Of a stretch of DNA of 64,000 bases, positions 22,914-32,685 are shown one piece after another. This DNA comes from Anthoceros angustus (taxonomy: Eukaryota; Streptophyta; Anthocerotopsida; Anthocerotales; Anthocerotaceae). The translations under genes and the position numbers were made by a program. Positions within the stretch are counted from its first letter, which is position 1; each line of letters starts with the position of its first letter. The notes below the pieces were generated by a model. The model was not told the DNA's origin, made no database searches, and saw only the letters and a program-made list of their open reading frames with translations. The stretch covers positions 248,001 to 312,000 of the forward strand of contig VJWM01000068.1 in NCBI GenBank assembly GCA_010909165.1, read 5' to 3'.

Positions 22914-23642
22914 ATGCTTTCCACCCTGGAGGCAAACTTCGAAGTCAAGGTGGAAGCCAGGAGACTATGGCGCTGTCAATTAGATGCTGGGCGAAGCTTG
23001 CCCATCGCTTCAGGCGGCCTGGTGGAGAGTGTGGAGTATGAATCGGGCAATGGGGATGCTGGGTCCATCAAGATTGTCAAGTATGGCGCAGGTGACGCTG
23101 TTGCATACAGTCAGGTCGCCGGGACTCCTGCTTTCGAAGCTTGCTGGTTTGCTGCTGAAAGTCTGAGGTTTGCTCCTGTACATGTGTATGTCCCTGCAGG
23201 GCTTCCCAATGTTACGTTCGCGAGGGAGCTCGTTGAGGTAGTGGACCACGAGAAGCTCATCCTTTCGTACTCGATTATTGGGGGAGAGCTGTTTGATCAA
23301 CTCTACAGCCTGTACAGAGGAACAATCTCCTTTACTCCCTTGCTGGAACCCGAAGGGATTCCTGAGTCACAGGAGGATAAGCCTGCAGAAAAGGCTGCAC
23401 AGCCGAGAACCTTGGTGAAATGGCATGTGGAGTACACGACTAGAAGAGATGCTGGTGGACCAGAATTTGCTAAAGCTGCCACGATCAGGCTCTTCAAAAC
23501 CATTGAGTCCTGGCTTACGGCCAATCCGGATCTCTATACTGAGCGACGGAAGGAAAACTCCATAGATGAGACTGGCCAGACAGATTTGCATGGAACTTGC
23601 CGGGTTCCTGCAGACACTCGAACTGTGCTGAAGACAGCCTGA
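22914..23642 (+). CDS. Bet v 1/PR-10 (major latex protein-like) ligand-binding protein
   Basis: The sequence has the hallmarks of the Bet v 1 fold (PF00407): a first strand LEANFEVKVEARRLW, then GLVESVEYESGNGDAGSIKIVKYG, the strand RELVEVVDHEKLILSYSIIGG, LVKWHVEY and the C-terminal helix LFKTIESWLTANPD. These small cytosolic proteins bind hydrophobic ligands such as hormones and alkaloid or flavonoid intermediates; the ligand here is unknown. An in-frame segment of 108 nt (23092-23199) starts GT, ends TGCAG, and sits exactly where PR-10 genes usually have their single intron. I read exon 1 as 22914-23091 and exon 2 as 23200-23642, giving about 206 aa. That is longer than the usual 150-160 aa, through a Glu/Pro-rich insert before LVKW and a 40-residue tail after ANPD. 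The start ATG immediately precedes the first strand. Confidence 0.8.
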   Translation: MLSTLEANFEVKVEARRLWRCQLDAGRSLPIASGGLVESVEYESGNGDAGSIKIVKYGAGDAVAYSQVAGTPAFEACWFAAESLRFAPVHVYVPAGLPNVTFARELVEVVDHEKLILSYSIIGGELFDQLYSLYRGTISFTPLLEPEGIPESQEDKPAEKAAQPRTLVKWHVEYTTRRDAGGPEFAKAATIRLFKTIESWLTANPDLYTERRKENSIDETGQTDLHGTCRVPADTRTVLKTA

Positions 23643-23893
23643 TGCACAGAACCCAGAACAATGACGCTGGGTGGAGCACTTTTAGAGGTAAATACTAGCT
23701 GGCAACTATGCACTCTCCATCCCTGTACTTGGACTGGCACGAGAGATTTGCATAGAACTTTCCCTGTAGACACTCGAACTGTGCGGAAGATAGCCTGAAT
23801 CACAAACCCAGAGCAATGATGTTTGGTGGTGTAGGACTTGGAGAGCTAAATACTAGCTGGGAACTGTGCACTTTCCATCCCTGTACTTGAACT
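23569..23893 (+). repeat. Tandem duplication of the PR-10 3' end (about 162 bp, two units)
   Basis: Unit 1 (23569-23731) comprises the last about 70 nt of the PR-10 coding region plus the 3' flank. Unit 2 (23732-23893) repeats it with substitutions. Shared words include AGATTTGCAT, ACACTCGAACTGTGC, TAAATACTAGCTGG and CATCCCTGTACTTG. Confidence 0.75.
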
Positions 23894-24593
23894 TTCGTGG
23901 TTGGACAATTTGACCTGCTCACAAGTCACTTTTGACTAATTAAGGCAAAGACATTACAAGGGTTCATGTCACTACTGATGCTGCACTGCCTGTTGTTTGA
24001 TGGTTTTCAAAAAGGTACATGTTCCTTGCCTGCAAAAGAGCACACAAAGGCCAACTTTGAGTCAGTTCTTTGGAAAACTCCTAGTTGATACTACAGTAAA
24101 TCCAGAACGCAACACTGAAGCATAGCAATAGAGCAGGCGACACATCACTTATGATTTCACACAAAGGAGTCATGTTTTCTTTGACGTGTGTCCCAGCAGG
24201 CTCGTCAGTGAGAAACAGACGGAGCGCCCAAGGTTATGAAGCTTTCTTGCCTTGTGCAGAAGCCTGAGAAGGACCCCATAAGTCGAGCATCTTCAGGTAG
24301 AGCGCAGCAATGTCATCCAACTCAGCCGGTCATCTTTTTCACGACAACACCTTCGCCGACCACCTCGACGGTGAAGGCTGAACTGGAGCATTTACTGCAT
24401 GACAAGCATATAAAACCCTTGAGCCTTTCGTAGATATCTCAACCCGCCTAGTCCATGCCAAAAAACATGCATACCTCTGGGGCCTCCCATTATGTCCTTC
24501 CTTTTGTTTCTTGGCCAACCGCCTCCTCTGCGTCCTCGACGTCACCGGCATCTCTAACCCTACAGCGTGACCAACAAATCAGTTCCTGCCATT
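23894..24593. other. 3' flank of the second PR-10 unit
   Basis: No gene recognised. 24180-24480 is the counterpart of 21950-22210. Short frames are present in both copies but are not conserved in frame between them, so I read this as duplicated non-coding sequence. Confidence 0.4.
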
Positions 24594-25246
24594 TCAACCA
24601 ACCCGATCCAAGACTTCTTCGTAACAAAGAGAACCTGCGGGAGAAGCGTCTCGTGTATCCCGATCCTTATCGCACAGCGTCGGAGCCACAGGCACCGCAC
24701 TGCCATCAACAGGTTCACCTAACCCCGAGTACCCTGGGAGGCCTCCAGGTAACCTCGGACCTATGAACTTTCTACCAACTCCGTTCTGCGGGTCCGGCTG
24801 CTGCTGCTTCGTCTGCAACAACTTCCTCCGCTTCAGCCTCTTCCGCTGAGCTCGGCCCAAGCTCCGCTCGCCGGGCTTTTCACCTTCATCCTTGTCACCA
24901 CCTGCGACAACACGATGAGTCAAAACACGAACACACACATGCCATCAACAAGGCAAGCCACTGAAACATCCAAAATTGAAGAGTACCGTCTGTATCCGAA
25001 GCATCGGATCTGCACTCGGATTCTTCCCTCTCCCGGAAGCCATCTTCCTGCCAGACCACACAATTCGGTCACGCTTCTGCGCTCAAAATCAAAGCAGGCA
25101 GCAGAAAACTGGCCGTCCAGTTTGAGGCTGACCAGATCGGGTAGCTCGTACTGCTGGAAAGTCTCATCACCACGAGGAGGCTCCTGCGCTGCTGGATACA
25201 GCAGCCGAAGCACGGCGGCCTCGAACTTGAGGACTTTGCTGGACAT
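24594..25246 (-). CDS. Probable two-exon gene of unknown function
   Basis: The minus strand opens with MSSKVLKFEAAVLRLLYP at 25246, followed by LPDLVSLKLDGQFSAACFDFERRSV. An acidic stretch (REESECRSDASDTDG, about 24987-25040) sits in another frame and ends at a GT donor near 24986. A second exon from about 24905, after a TTGTCGCAG-like acceptor, begins GGDKDEGEKPGERS and continues AQRKRLKRRKLLQTK to a conserved-looking RKFIGPRLPGG. The acidic-then-basic order with a nuclear-localisation-like cluster suggests a nuclear protein, but I do not recognise the family. Joining the N-terminal part to the acidic part needs a one-base shift near 25040-25060, either a sequence error or real damage. The C-terminal end is uncertain. 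Confidence 0.45.
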
Positions 25247-25618
25247 GACGGGTATTGTGTGGCGGTATATAGTTAACTGTGCGGAATGCTTGGTTGTTCA
25301 CATGGATCCCTTCATGTGCGAGGGAGAGCAACAGAGGTGAGACGGCCGGTTGGGATCAGAGTTTCAAGCTGCTTCTTTCAGCGTTGGCGACTTGTGTGTG
25401 CTGGGGAGAGGGAACATCAGATAGTTCCTTTTCGAGATCGATGTGCCGGAACATGCGTTAGGACGTGGTTATCGAGCTCGCGTCCGGCCAAGCCAGTCCA
25501 CCCAGAGCCTCCGCCCGGGCCATTTCGTACCCGAATGGTTTGCAGAGGACTACATGGAGGGCTCCGTCCTTTCCCGAGCAGGCGTGCGGCGTGCGATGTG
25601 GAAGTAGTTTTTTAGGGT
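25247..25618. other. Spacer, likely promoter side of the unknown minus-strand gene
   Basis: No coding or repeat signature seen; it separates the minus-strand gene start from the minisatellite. Confidence 0.3.
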
Positions 25619-25928
25619 ATGAGCTTGGAAGAATCCCTTGGGGGTTGAGCTTGGAAGGATCCCTTGAGGGTTGAGCGGGGAAGGATCCCTGTACGACTGA
25701 GCTGGGAAGGATCCCTTTAGGACTGGGCTTGGAAGGATCCCTTTACGACTGAACTTGGAAGGATCCCTTTAGGATTGAACTTGGAAGGATCCTTTAGGAT
25801 TGAACTTAGAAGGATCCCGTTAGGGTTGAGCTTGGAAGGATCCCTTTAGGGTTGAGCTTGGAAGGATCCCTGTAGGGTTGAGCTTGGAAGGATCCCTGTA
25901 GGATTGAGCCTGGAAGGATCCCTTCACC
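25619..25928. repeat. 26-bp minisatellite, about 12 units
   Basis: Consensus unit: TTGAGCTTGGAAGG followed by ATCCCTTTAGGG. Each unit carries a palindromic AAGGATCC core (a BamHI site). Several units contain TTTAGGG, the plant telomere word, but only once per unit. Units differ by a few substitutions and one single-base deletion (about 25793), indicating an array of some age. Confidence 0.9.
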
Positions 25929-27109
25929 TTGGTAGACTCATTTAGGGTTGGAGGTTGGGGAGGCCTTTCTAGGGTATGTATTTAGATTTTAATATAGGCA
26001 TGCACGAGGACCTTTGTTCGTGTCCGACTCATCTCACCTCGAACGCGTGACCAACTTTATCCGCAGTGTAGGACATGGTTAAGCACATCCCCACGAAAAC
26101 GCAGCCCCATCAGGGCTGTCCAAATGGGAACTCTACCACGTACCTGGGAACTCTAACGGATGTACGCAAGTTCGAAGATTCAGTCTCCCCATGAACTCCA
26201 GCAGTCTTCCAGTTCTCCTGCGCAACGATACCTTGTCAACAAGGTTAGCAAGTCGGCAATTAGTCTCATCATACCCTACAGCCCTAGGAAGTGCCTCCGG
26301 CTGGAATCCAGCAATGAGTCCATTCAGATGCACATGAATATTCCTCATGTCATTGTCATTCACTTGATGCTTGCTGAGCCAGACTTTGTGTTTTGTGCCA
26401 TCCTGCAAAGGCACCCGACCACAACACATGTTCCCACATATTTGGACCATGTTGATGGATAACACTGCACCAAGTGTGCACAGGGCCAAGAAAACCACGA
26501 CCATAACCAGTTGCAGCACAGGACCACCAGCAGGAGAACACAAAGGTGATTGTCAAATGACCTGTACTCCAGAACACCCCTGCGGCTCCTACTGAAGGCC
26601 ACTGTATCTCTTTCAGCTCAAGTGTAGGCCAGCAATAAGTGGCTTCAGTTCCTGCTCAGTTGAGACTCAGATATAGCGGACAATGGTAATGTCAGGTGAG
26701 TGACTAGTGTGTGTTGCAGATGTTCAGAGTAGAACAATCTTAGATCCAACAGAAGGCTATCCTGGGGAGGTGAAGGCTTGCTGGGAGATGCTTGTAGGAA
26801 CTGTAATCAGGAGTACCCGGCGTAGACTTGATGCTTAAAGATGCAGTGAGAAGCTAGAGACAACTCTCACTGACATGGTCTGAGTCGAATGCATGCTAGA
26901 TATCAGCGCCCACCGGACAGTATAGGCAGTCAGCCCCTAGGATCTACTCCCAGGAGTCCAAATAAGAACGTTTCCCTCCTCGTACACATGCAGCCGACTT
27001 ACATCCCAGAAGATATTATGTAGGAGCTCAGGGCACCTGGGGTTACTGTTGACAGAGCATATAGAGTAAACCAGCGTCTCTCTGTGAAGTGATCTGACTT
27101 GTTCACGTG
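25929..27109. other. Region downstream of the PPR gene; no convincing gene
   Basis: A 136-codon minus-strand frame at 26133-26543 starts with a hydrophobic stretch but has no family resemblance that I can defend. The rest has only short frames. Confidence 0.3.
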
Positions 27110-27325
27110 TCTGCTGGTGACGAGTTCAGATGTGGCAGACACCCGCTTTTCCTCATCTTGGAACAACAGTGTTTCTGAGCTGCATAAATGCCTCTAGCCG
27201 CTACATGCGTCTTACCCACAACCTAAAAAGTCCATCCATGCATCTCCACCAGTTGTAGCCTGGACTCCACCCCCATGTCGTTTCTCCTCGTGGGCATCTC
27301 CTGTGCCTGCTCCCACATCTGTACC
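27110..27325 (-). pseudogene. Decayed duplicate of the PPR gene 3' end (E/E+ motifs)
   Basis: The minus strand reads QMWEQAQEMPTRRNDMGVES and, further on, KTHVAARGIYAAQ and GCLPHLNSSPADT. These align in order with QMWEQAEEMQERRTGIG, DKEHPETEAIYSRL and GYVPRLDSLLADM of the intact PPR protein. At DNA level it pairs with 27463-27695. Stops and small indels show it is not coding. It lies about 130 bp beyond the intact gene's stop, so it is a partial tandem duplicate. Confidence 0.75.
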
Positions 27326-27441
27326 TTCCTTCCTGGGGGACATTGGTTCGGCTTTTGATGTGTGCGCCATGGCAGTGCAATGACCCAGCATGAACCCACA
27401 GATTTTGCAGAATCCGTTTGTGGTCTCGTAAGATGTCTTAA

Positions 27442-29757
27442 TTAGCCCATGTCATCAGTCATGTCTGCCAGTAACGAGTCCAAACGTGGCACATAGCCTT
27501 CTTCCTCCATATTGGAAAGAAGATGGTTCAGCCTTGAATATATGGCTTCAGTCTCAGGATGCTCCTTGTCCCCAACCAGAAAAGTATGCACCCGTCCGTC
27601 TATGTCTGTCCACCAGCTCTGGCCTGGATGCTTCTTCCACGCCCCGATTCCTGTTCGCCTCTCTTGCATCTCCTCTGCCTGCTCCCACATCTGGGCACCA
27701 ATGTATATATTCGACATCAACACGTATGCAGCAGCATCTTTATTGTCTAACTTCAATGCTTCATTGAAAGCAAGGAGTCCCATCTCCACATTGCTCCACT
27801 TCCGACACGCACCCAGGAGAGTGAGCCACACTGCAGCATCAGGCAGTACAGGCATTGTCCTTACCAAAGTCAATGACTCGTCCAGTCGGCCTGCACGACC
27901 AAGGAGATCCACCATGCATGCATAGTGCTGCACCGTGGGAGTGATGCCATATTCTTTGCTCATAGCATCAAAGTACTCTTGGCCCTCATCCACTAGACCC
28001 GTATGACTGCACACTGTGAGTAGACTAAGGAAGGTGATGCCATCGGGCTGTATGCCACCCTCTCTCATTCTGAAGACTAAGTCAAAGACCTTGTCACTGT
28101 CACCTTGACGGGTGTACCCTGCAATCAGTGCACTCCAGGTGACAACATCTCGTTTTGGTAGCAAATCAAACACATGCTGTGCATCAAACATGCTCCCCGC
28201 CTTCGAATACATATTTATCAAACTGTTGCCTACAGTTGCATCAGCTAGAAACCCTTGATCTTTGATCTGTGAATGAAGCTGCCTTCCCACATCCAACGCT
28301 GCAACATTTGCACATGCCTGCAGGAGGCACACAAATGTCACATAATTGGGTGCGACAATGCCTTCTTCTCGCATAGCACCATATAGATGAAGGGCTTCCT
28401 GACCCATGCCCTGCTGGGAATATCCAGCTATCAGAGCAGTCCAGGTCACCACATTTTTTTCACCAAGTCCATCAAACACATTCCGGGCATCATCTAAGCT
28501 GCCACACTTTGCATACATATTCACCAGGCTGTTGGCCACAAATACATCAGCCTGAAGTCCAAGTTCTCTAATTTGTGCATGAAGCTGCTTCCCCTTCTCC
28601 AAAGCCGAGGTACCCAGACTTGCACATGCCTGCAGGAGGCACACAAATGTGACAGGATCAAGTGCAATCACACCTTCATCTTGCATAACTCTATAGAGAC
28701 GAAGGGCTTCATCCCCCATTCCCTTCTGGGAATAGCCTGCTATCATGGCATTCCATGTCACCACATCCTTGCGAGGAAGCCCGTCAAACACTCTCTCTGC
28801 ATCTTCGACGCTGCCGCACCGTGCATACATGTCCACCAAACAACTACAAACAAACAAATCAGGCTCAATACCACTAGCCAACACATCTGCATGCACCTGC
28901 TGCCCACTTTTCAAGTCTGCTGCCCTTGCACAAGCCTGAAGAGCTGCCACAAATACATGACCATCTGGCTTCGCACTTGACATGCGCATCCGTTGATACA
29001 GCTGTATGGCCTGGTTTACTTGCCTGTGTTTAACGTGAGCAGAGATTATAGCAGACCACATGAAAGCATCTGGTTCGGCAACCACCGCGAAAACATCCAT
29101 CGCATCTTGCAGCCTGGCCTGAGAAGCATACATCCGCAGGACGTGGTTACATAAGAACGTGTCCGACTCATAACCCCCTTTTACGATGAGAGCATGGACA
29201 TGGCGACCCAGAGTCAGATCCTTGTGAAGCACACATTTTTTCAGGACTGCATAGAAGAGAGACTGAGAAGTACAAGCTCCTGTCTGCACCAGAACTCCCA
29301 GTGCCTCAACAGCCTCAGTGAGCTGCCCCTGCTTACACAGTTGGTTAACGGTTTCAGCCGTCACGCCCATATCGTACTCTACAGGCCTGCGAGGATCACG
29401 ATCGCCCTTCTTCACATCCAGGGCAGCCAGTCTCGAAGTCACGACTTCCTGGAACACCCTACGCCGAAAGCTATGGGAACGAGAGCTCTTCCCAGGTTGC
29501 TTGTCATCATTCCAGCAAAGTGGATAGCAAATAGAGCCCTCCCTAGAGCTCCTGCTATCCCAAAGCTTCTCCTTCGTCGGGCCCAGAAAAGATGTTGCCA
29601 CCCGATGCGCCGTCTCCCTGTGTGCCAGATGTGCAAAGCAGCCGAGACCCGCAGAACTGTACGTGATCCCATAGCTCAGCTCCAGTGAGCCAGCTGGGCT
29701 GCTTGGGCAAATCATATTGTCGATCTCCATTTCCCGGGCAAACCACACCGATGCCAC
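27442..29757 (-). CDS. PLS-class pentatricopeptide repeat protein, E+ type (771 aa, intron-less)
   Basis: PPR proteins bind organellar RNA one base per repeat. The PLS class with E/E+ extensions usually specifies C-to-U editing sites or other RNA processing in mitochondria or plastids. After an about 160-residue N-terminal region rich in Ser/Arg, compatible with organelle import, there is a run of P, L and S repeats, for example PDAFMWSAIISAHVKHRQV, VTWNAMIAGYSQKGMGDEAL and LVNMYAKCGSLDDARNVFDG. Then come L2 and S2 repeats (LTVCSHTGLVDEGQEYF; YACMVDLLGRAGRLDES), E1/E2 and E+ (PGQSWWTDIDGRVHTFLVGDKEHPETEAIY). The protein stops at LLADMTDDMG, where the DYW deaminase would begin, so it would need a partner supplying deaminase activity if it edits. 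It is a single uninterrupted frame and the start is the first ATG. Confidence 0.92.
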   Translation of the reverse strand: MASVWFAREMEIDNMICPSSPAGSLELSYGITYSSAGLGCFAHLAHRETAHRVATSFLGPTKEKLWDSRSSREGSICYPLCWNDDKQPGKSSRSHSFRRRVFQEVVTSRLAALDVKKGDRDPRRPVEYDMGVTAETVNQLCKQGQLTEAVEALGVLVQTGACTSQSLFYAVLKKCVLHKDLTLGRHVHALIVKGGYESDTFLCNHVLRMYASQARLQDAMDVFAVVAEPDAFMWSAIISAHVKHRQVNQAIQLYQRMRMSSAKPDGHVFVAALQACARAADLKSGQQVHADVLASGIEPDLFVCSCLVDMYARCGSVEDAERVFDGLPRKDVVTWNAMIAGYSQKGMGDEALRLYRVMQDEGVIALDPVTFVCLLQACASLGTSALEKGKQLHAQIRELGLQADVFVANSLVNMYAKCGSLDDARNVFDGLGEKNVVTWTALIAGYSQQGMGQEALHLYGAMREEGIVAPNYVTFVCLLQACANVAALDVGRQLHSQIKDQGFLADATVGNSLINMYSKAGSMFDAQHVFDLLPKRDVVTWSALIAGYTRQGDSDKVFDLVFRMREGGIQPDGITFLSLLTVCSHTGLVDEGQEYFDAMSKEYGITPTVQHYACMVDLLGRAGRLDESLTLVRTMPVLPDAAVWLTLLGACRKWSNVEMGLLAFNEALKLDNKDAAAYVLMSNIYIGAQMWEQAEEMQERRTGIGAWKKHPGQSWWTDIDGRVHTFLVGDKEHPETEAIYSRLNHLLSNMEEEGYVPRLDSLLADMTDDMG

Positions 29758-31840
29758 AGGGCTGGCCTGATCCGAGTTTGTGTATAAGCCCGGTGGGTTA
29801 CCAATTCCCGAGGCGTTCGATTAGGATATCGTGGTGGGCACTGATGTACAGTAGGGTCTGAATTTCGAGACGCGAATTATGCGGCGCTTGCACGATGAGC
29901 TACGTTTCGAGGTAATGCTGAGGAGGCGATGGGCAGCAGTTGGGTTTCCAGGCTGCGCAGGGAATCTTGCCCCCTCTCCATGACGCAGAGCAGTGAGGTG
30001 GGCGAGGCACGGAGGATGGTGATCACTGGACGACCGACGCAAGGGATACTCGACTGTTGTGCCGCATGCACATGATCGGTCTTCCGCTTCCGCTTGCAGC
30101 TGGCATCAAGTCGCATGGAAGGTGGGAAGCACAGAACCCTCAGCCTGAAGTTGCGGACGGTATGTTGCAGGGTTGTTGTGCGCGCGGGTTGCAGAAAGCA
30201 TGGATGCGTGTGATGTTCTGAAAGGTTCGGGCATAATTGGAGCGATGTTGCTTGGCGACAGGTGTTGCCGGTGCAGGGAGGCGGTGGAGAGATGTGGCGG
30301 CGGCTTGTGAGGCTTGAAAGACCCACCTGACGGTTGTGGTTGGACCAGTACCATGGGGGATCCATCCGGTGGCTCCTGAGTTGAAATTACGGCAGGTATC
30401 GTGGCAACAAATTGGAACCCATTGTGTAGCTTGGTTTTTCTCACGACCTCCTCTCGCATTCTCCAGCTATTTGGTTGCAGATGCTCATCCAGCAACCTGT
30501 GATGCTGCACAGACACTCTGACACCTGTTCCCACCCACGCTGAAACCACTGCAGATAAGCTGACCCTGGAAGACTGGTTGCGATAAGCGGCGGCTGCAGC
30601 TACTGGAGCCCTTGGGCCATCCTCAAGGTAAAGTTTACTCTCATCCTACCCTGTAACGCGAGGTATCAGGATGGTGTACTTGTTCCTCGGTCATGTGTGT
30701 GCCGTGACGATAGGAAAGACATCTCGAGAAGCAGCACTCGAGGGGTTGGTGTGTCGTGTGTGATGTGGAAGGGTTGGTAACGACAGAGAAGCTGTGTGAG
30801 TTTCTTCAGAGTTCAGTGCATGAACGGAGAGAGTATGCTGCTCCTTGTATGCATTCTTGCAGGCAACTGTGCAGAGAGTGGCAAAGCAGCACAACCTTCT
30901 TCAAGCACACTCCCAGCTTCCTTGCCTCAGGCAGCAGCTGCAGCAGCAACAGCAGAAAGTGCAACAAGCAAGGATGCAGTCCCGATTCCCCAGAGCAATC
31001 AACTGCGAAGCTGGCCCTTACAGAGCGATGGCGCGAGGTACAAGCCGCCATCTCGCCCCCTCGCTGCTCTTTCAGGCTGGAGGGTGAGGTCAGGCCACGG
31101 CACCTCTCTGACCCATCTCCCATGTCAAGTGCAGCCAGCAGGAAAACAAACCCACACTCCAAGCTGCTGCACAGCAGAGAATAGGTGCCACTCCTTCCTC
31201 CCCCCCTGCTCCCTCTCCTTCTGTGCTGGCAACAGTGATGTCTAACTGAACCCTCTTCTGTCCACTGTGTGTCCTCACAGGACAGAAAAAGGGAGGCAAA
31301 CGAACGTAAGCCTCCCCGACCATGGCCATGGCAAGCAGCCTGCCCCTGCCACAAACAGTGCTGACTGAACAAGCTGTCTGGCCGCCTGGAAATGACAAGG
31401 AAAAGAACAGGCTCGTGCGACGTGACGCGACAAGCATTCCTTCCACCCATTCCTCCCTTCCATTCTCCTTCCATTCCGTTTCCATTCCCGACGGCAGGAC
31501 GTGCTCACGTCACGCCGCGCCGATGCCAGCATCAAGCCCGTGGAAAGAGCAAACCCACACGTGCCAGACGCGGCAGCGAAAAACGTGATCGAGGCCCCAA
31601 TCATTTGCGTGGCGCGCCCTCACGTGTATAAAGCGCCCCAGATTCTCACGACAGCAAACGCCCAAAAACCCACAAGCTCCCCATCTCCCATCGGGACCCA
31701 GTCTCCCAGCCTGTGCTTCACGACGCCACCTCGCTCCCCGTCCCGTCCCGTCCCGTCCGGCCCCGCCCCGTTCCGTCCCGCCCCCACGGCCCGTTCCTCT
31801 CGCCATCCCGCCCAAAACGAGATAACGGGCCCCGTTTCTC
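29758..31840. other. PPR upstream region and GC-rich spacer
   Basis: It contains the PPR promoter. On the plus strand a Gln-rich coiled-coil-like stretch (QATVQRVAKQHNLLQ, then LRQQLQQQQQKVQQAR) at about 30860-30985 is bounded by TTGCAG and AAG, which could be one exon of an unidentified gene. I could not link it to others. At 31621-31636 a CACGTG box directly precedes GTATAAAGCG, a promoter-like arrangement pointing toward the tandem repeat. CGTCC microsatellite tracts follow at about 31735-31795. Confidence 0.35.
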
Positions 31841-32685
31841 CCGTTCCCGTTGCGTCCAAAACAGCACCGACAGTGACCAAAACCGGGGTGCCGAGTGGCG
31901 AGCCCGCCTCAATCAGTGCAACGCTGCGAAGCACAAGAGGCCTCGAGACACGAGTGAGGTCAGTGATGAGACAAAGCGAGTGCGATATTTTCGTTATTGC
32001 AACAACGTCAAGTTAGAGCCTGCCTCAGACGAAGCCCCTCAGAGCATGGTCTGGTCGTGGCTTGCCAAAATCGGGTGAACGTCATGCGATTGTGTCGCGA
32101 CCGCGAACTCGTATTCCCTATCTCTTTCACTTTACCTTTACTCGGAAATTGGATATGCAGGGAGTATGGCTTGGCGCGTATGAGCTTTCAAGACGTCTCC
32201 GAGTCGCATGTCGCATAGGAGCACGGCGCGGCGCGGGGAGCGAGGGCGACGATGGGAAGAGGAACGCAGAAGGCACGAGCCCAGGCAGGCAAAAGCCATG
32301 CATAACCGCCGACCAGCTAAGGTGTGCCCAGCACGGCCGGGACAGGGGCCGTTGCCCCGCTTGCTCGGCCTCGTGTCGTCAAACCTGGACTTGACCCGGG
32401 CCGGGCCGACCCGGGCCGCGCACCCCATGGGATCACACCGCGCCCGGCGCATTACGCCTGGCCACGCCACATCGTGCGCATTCCGGACGCGGATGCCATG
32501 GCCGCGTCCGCACGTGCGGGTGGACGGGCGTGTCTCGGTACAGGTACTCCTGTACATACCTTCGCGCGCTCTGACACAGTCACACACGCACGCTCCGGGA
32601 GCGGGAGCCGGGGAGGTGGGTAGGTGGGAGTTGCAGCTACCGAGACAGCTCACGCGCAACGCGCGTCCGGCCCCAACCGTTCGTT
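31841..32685 (+). repeat. 845-bp tandem duplication, unit 1
   Basis: Near-identical to 32686-33533. It is GC-rich with no conserved reading frame that I trust. It contains the 75-bp module shared (inverted) with the receptor-kinase locus at 32014-32088. Differences between units are single-base indels in G runs and similar sites. Confidence 0.92.

Noticed and set aside
25619-25928. CRISPR array or interstitial telomere
   Set aside because: Units are contiguous 26-mers with no spacers, and TTTAGGG occurs once per unit rather than in tandem.
26133-26543. 136-codon minus-strand frame with a hydrophobic start
   Set aside because: Some words loosely recall PPR C-terminal regions, but the alignment cannot be carried through, and overlapping frames are equally open.
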